From NCBI RefSeq assembly GCF_040703035.1, contig NZ_CP159996.1, positions 344,001 through 408,000 on the forward strand: DNA of 64,000 nt, read 5' to 3'. Shown here piece after piece: positions 62,706 through 64,000 of this stretch. Below the pieces are notes generated by a model that did not search any database, had not been told where the DNA came from, and was given only the letters and a program-made list of their open reading frames with translations. Numbering within the stretch: position 1 is the stretch's first letter; each line of letters begins with the position of its first letter. The position numbers and the translations under genes are program-made. The stretch comes from Terribacillus aidingensis. Its GTDB lineage: Bacteria > Bacillota > Bacilli > Bacillales > Amphibacillaceae.

Positions 62706-63008
62706 ATGACCAGACTATGGAGCAGGCTCCGTTTTCTGTTCAATTTCCGCAAATCGATTCCATTTCTGAAAGCTTTCTTCACAGCTAAAGATGTGGCAGC
62801 AGCTAAGAAAGTGACAGCCGTTGCATTGATTGTCCTGTACTTTGTCTTCCCATTTGACTTGATACCTGATTTTCTAATCGGAATTGGTATCGTGGATGAC
62901 CTAGCAGTTGCAACATTCATCCTGCAGCTCATCATTAAAATGGCACCAGCACATTTGAAAGATAAGTTTAATGCTGACCGAAACGACAATAAGGTTATAA
63001 ATATATAA
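62706..63008 (+). CDS. DUF1232 (YkvA-like) small membrane protein
   Basis: 100 residues, basic N terminus, one or two spans, with the DUF1232 core LYFVFPFDLIPDFLIGIGIV followed by DDLAVATFILQ. Function unknown. GAAAGGAAGG sets the ATG at 62706; the longer frame runs through the typA terminator. Confidence 0.85.
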   Translation: MTRLWSRLRFLFNFRKSIPFLKAFFTAKDVAAAKKVTAVALIVLYFVFPFDLIPDFLIGIGIVDDLAVATFILQLIIKMAPAHLKDKFNADRNDNKVINI

Positions 63009-63040
63009 TAAAGCGCCCAGTAGGGCGCCTTTTTTTATTC
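63008..63040. terminator. Terminator after the DUF1232 gene
   Basis: GCGCCC/GGGCGC with AGTA loop then CTTTTTTTATT; the convergent PTS gene ends 40 bases further. Confidence 0.88.
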
Positions 63041-63079
63041 CAGGGGGCCGGCTCATGTCATAGAAATAGGATGTCTGCT

Positions 63080-64000
63080 TTACAATCTCTTCGGATCTTT
63101 ATAACCAAACATCCAAGTAAGCGTGAATGCTACTGCCATAGCAACCAAGTTTATCAGGATATAAAAAGGAAGCTGACTATTCAAATAGAGCAGGGTGCCT
63201 GGTATGACAGTGATACTCATTCCTGTTCCAGCTAAATCGAGTAGGGATGCAAGGAAACCTCCAACACCTCCGCCAATCAATCCCATGATAAAAGGCTTTA
63301 TGAATCTTAAATTGATACCAAAAATAGCGGGTTCCGATATACCAAGAAATGCTGAGAAAGAAGATGGCAATGCTAACGCTTTCAATTTAGCATCCTTTGT
63401 CTTTAGACCAACTGCAAGACAAGCAGCGCCTTGCGCAGCCATACCGCATGTAATGATTGCATTGAAAGGATTCATTCCGCGATTCTCCAATAGCTGTATC
63501 TCCAGGAAGTTGAAAATGTGATGCACACCTGTGACTACAACGAGCTGATTGAGAGAACCGATCAATAATCCCGCAATCCCGAATGGTAAATCCAATACAG
63601 CCAATGTCCCAGTCAAGACAAGATCCTCGAGAGAATGAAAGATTGGACCAATTGCAAACAGTCCTAGTGTAATCATGATAGTCAATGTAAGGAAGGGGGT
63701 AAGAATCAAATCAAGTGCTTCCGTTATGCGACGGCGTAATGCTCTTTCTAATTTTGCACCAATCAGTCCGATGAAGAATGCAGGCAGTACAGATCCTTGA
63801 TAGCCTACAACAGGTATAAAACCAAATAGAGTGATAGCTTCTGCAGATCCATTTGCTACTTCATAGGCATTGGGTAAGGCAGGATTAACAAGCATCAGAC
63901 CTAATACAATACCTAAAACAGGGCTTCCGCCAAATACTTTAAAAGATGACCAAGCGACTAATGCGGGCAGAAAGGCAAATGCAGTATCAGTCAGAACTTG
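63080..64000 (-). CDS. PTS EIIC component (sucrose/trehalose class), 5' part outside the window
   Basis: C-terminal 306 residues of a sugar phosphotransferase permease; the frame is open through the right edge (..FLPALVAWSSFKVFGGSPVL..) so the N terminus, and an EIIB domain if present, are missing. VVGYQGSVLPAFFIGLIGAK, TGVHHIFNFLEIQLLEN and FLGISEPAIFGIN are typical of the EIIBC family for sucrose, trehalose or beta-glucosides. About eight spans are visible. No EIIA domain at the C terminus. Precise sugar not certain. Confidence 0.85.
   Translation of the reverse strand, partial: QVLTDTAFAFLPALVAWSSFKVFGGSPVLGIVLGLMLVNPALPNAYEVANGSAEAITLFGFIPVVGYQGSVLPAFFIGLIGAKLERALRRRITEALDLILTPFLTLTIMITLGLFAIGPIFHSLEDLVLTGTLAVLDLPFGIAGLLIGSLNQLVVVTGVHHIFNFLEIQLLENRGMNPFNAIITCGMAAQGAACLAVGLKTKDAKLKALALPSSFSAFLGISEPAIFGINLRFIKPFIMGLIGGGVGGFLASLLDLAGTGMSITVIPGTLLYLNSQLPFYILINLVAMAVAFTLTWMFGYKDPKRL

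Noticed and set aside
1..64000. Mobile element, prophage, CRISPR or defence island
   Set aside because: No transposase, integrase, tRNA-linked att site, direct-repeat array or recognised defence gene was found; the gene order reads as ordinary chromosome.

Overview
The window reads as chromosome of a spore-forming, motile, aerobic member of the Bacillaceae with moderate GC content; a Terribacillus- or Halobacillus-like genus is my guess, not a proof. Pointers are the spore photoproduct lyase pair splA-splB, a YteA-type protein, the htrB/cssRS secretion-stress locus, a chemoreceptor behind a SigD-like promoter, AGGAGG-type ribosome binding sites, many ATGA start/stop overlaps, and five classical Firmicute riboswitches (TPP, SAM-I, preQ1-I, FMN) or metabolite-repressor sites. 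I see no insertion sequence, prophage, CRISPR array, tRNA or rRNA. Almost everything is ordinary core or soft-core chromosome.

Layout. 1-3.7 kb: a 3' gene fragment, yjbQ, an EAL phosphodiesterase and a chemoreceptor, with a tiny unlisted membrane-peptide gene on the reverse strand. 3.7-5.0 kb: splAB. 5.0-8.8 kb: TPP-riboswitch thiamine salvage set tenA-thiD-thiM, then a reverse DUF2680 gene, then thiE. 8.9-12.1 kb: CopC/CopD-like pair and a secreted subtilase. 12.1-17.3 kb: ArsR/MFS pair, Nudix, DoxX-like, TPR glycosyltransferase, DUF456 and DUF3817. 17.4-20.8 kb: SAM-riboswitch dehydrogenase plus omega-amidase, divergent from mtnE. 20.8-24.3 kb: rhodanese/persulfide dioxygenase fusion, YdjM-like, DUF4385, ddl. 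24.3-26.8 kb: a pair of GC-rich intergenic repeats and a preQ1-controlled queCDE operon. 26.9-35.0 kb: arginine genes argG-argH-carA-carB-argF with an ARG box over the promoter. 35-40 kb: VanZ, a second ArsR/MFS pair, and an FMN-riboswitch operon holding only ribE-ribB-ribH. 40-50 kb: P-loop kinase, a PadR operon with doubled operators, SDR, glutathione peroxidase, VOC, trhO, corA, cold-shock gene, xpt, AEC transporter and a beta-hydroxyacid dehydrogenase. 50-52.6 kb: a lone class I ribonucleotide reductase alpha gene behind NrdR boxes. 52.6-64 kb: peptidase E, YteA-like, methyltransferase, two-domain glycosyltransferase, Nudix, htrB with divergent cssRS, typA, DUF1232 and a PTS EIIC cut by the window end.

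How the parts work together: tenA/thiD/thiM/thiE salvage both halves of thiamine; queCDE make preQ0 from GTP-derived precursor; argGH-carAB-argF convert ornithine, carbamoyl phosphate and aspartate to arginine; MtnE and the omega-amidase fit the last step of methionine salvage; CssRS very likely controls the adjacent HtrB protease.

The most notable departures from expectation are: (a) the riboflavin operon lacks ribD and the ribA half of ribBA; (b) the ribonucleotide reductase alpha subunit ends before the usual C-terminal cysteine pair and has no beta-subunit gene beside it; (c) an iron-type alcohol dehydrogenase sits under a SAM riboswitch with the omega-amidase; (d) a 23-residue membrane peptide with a strong ribosome binding site lies antisense to the chemoreceptor terminator; (e) a PadR gene appears to start at ATT. 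I did not find a clearly new defence or mobile system.
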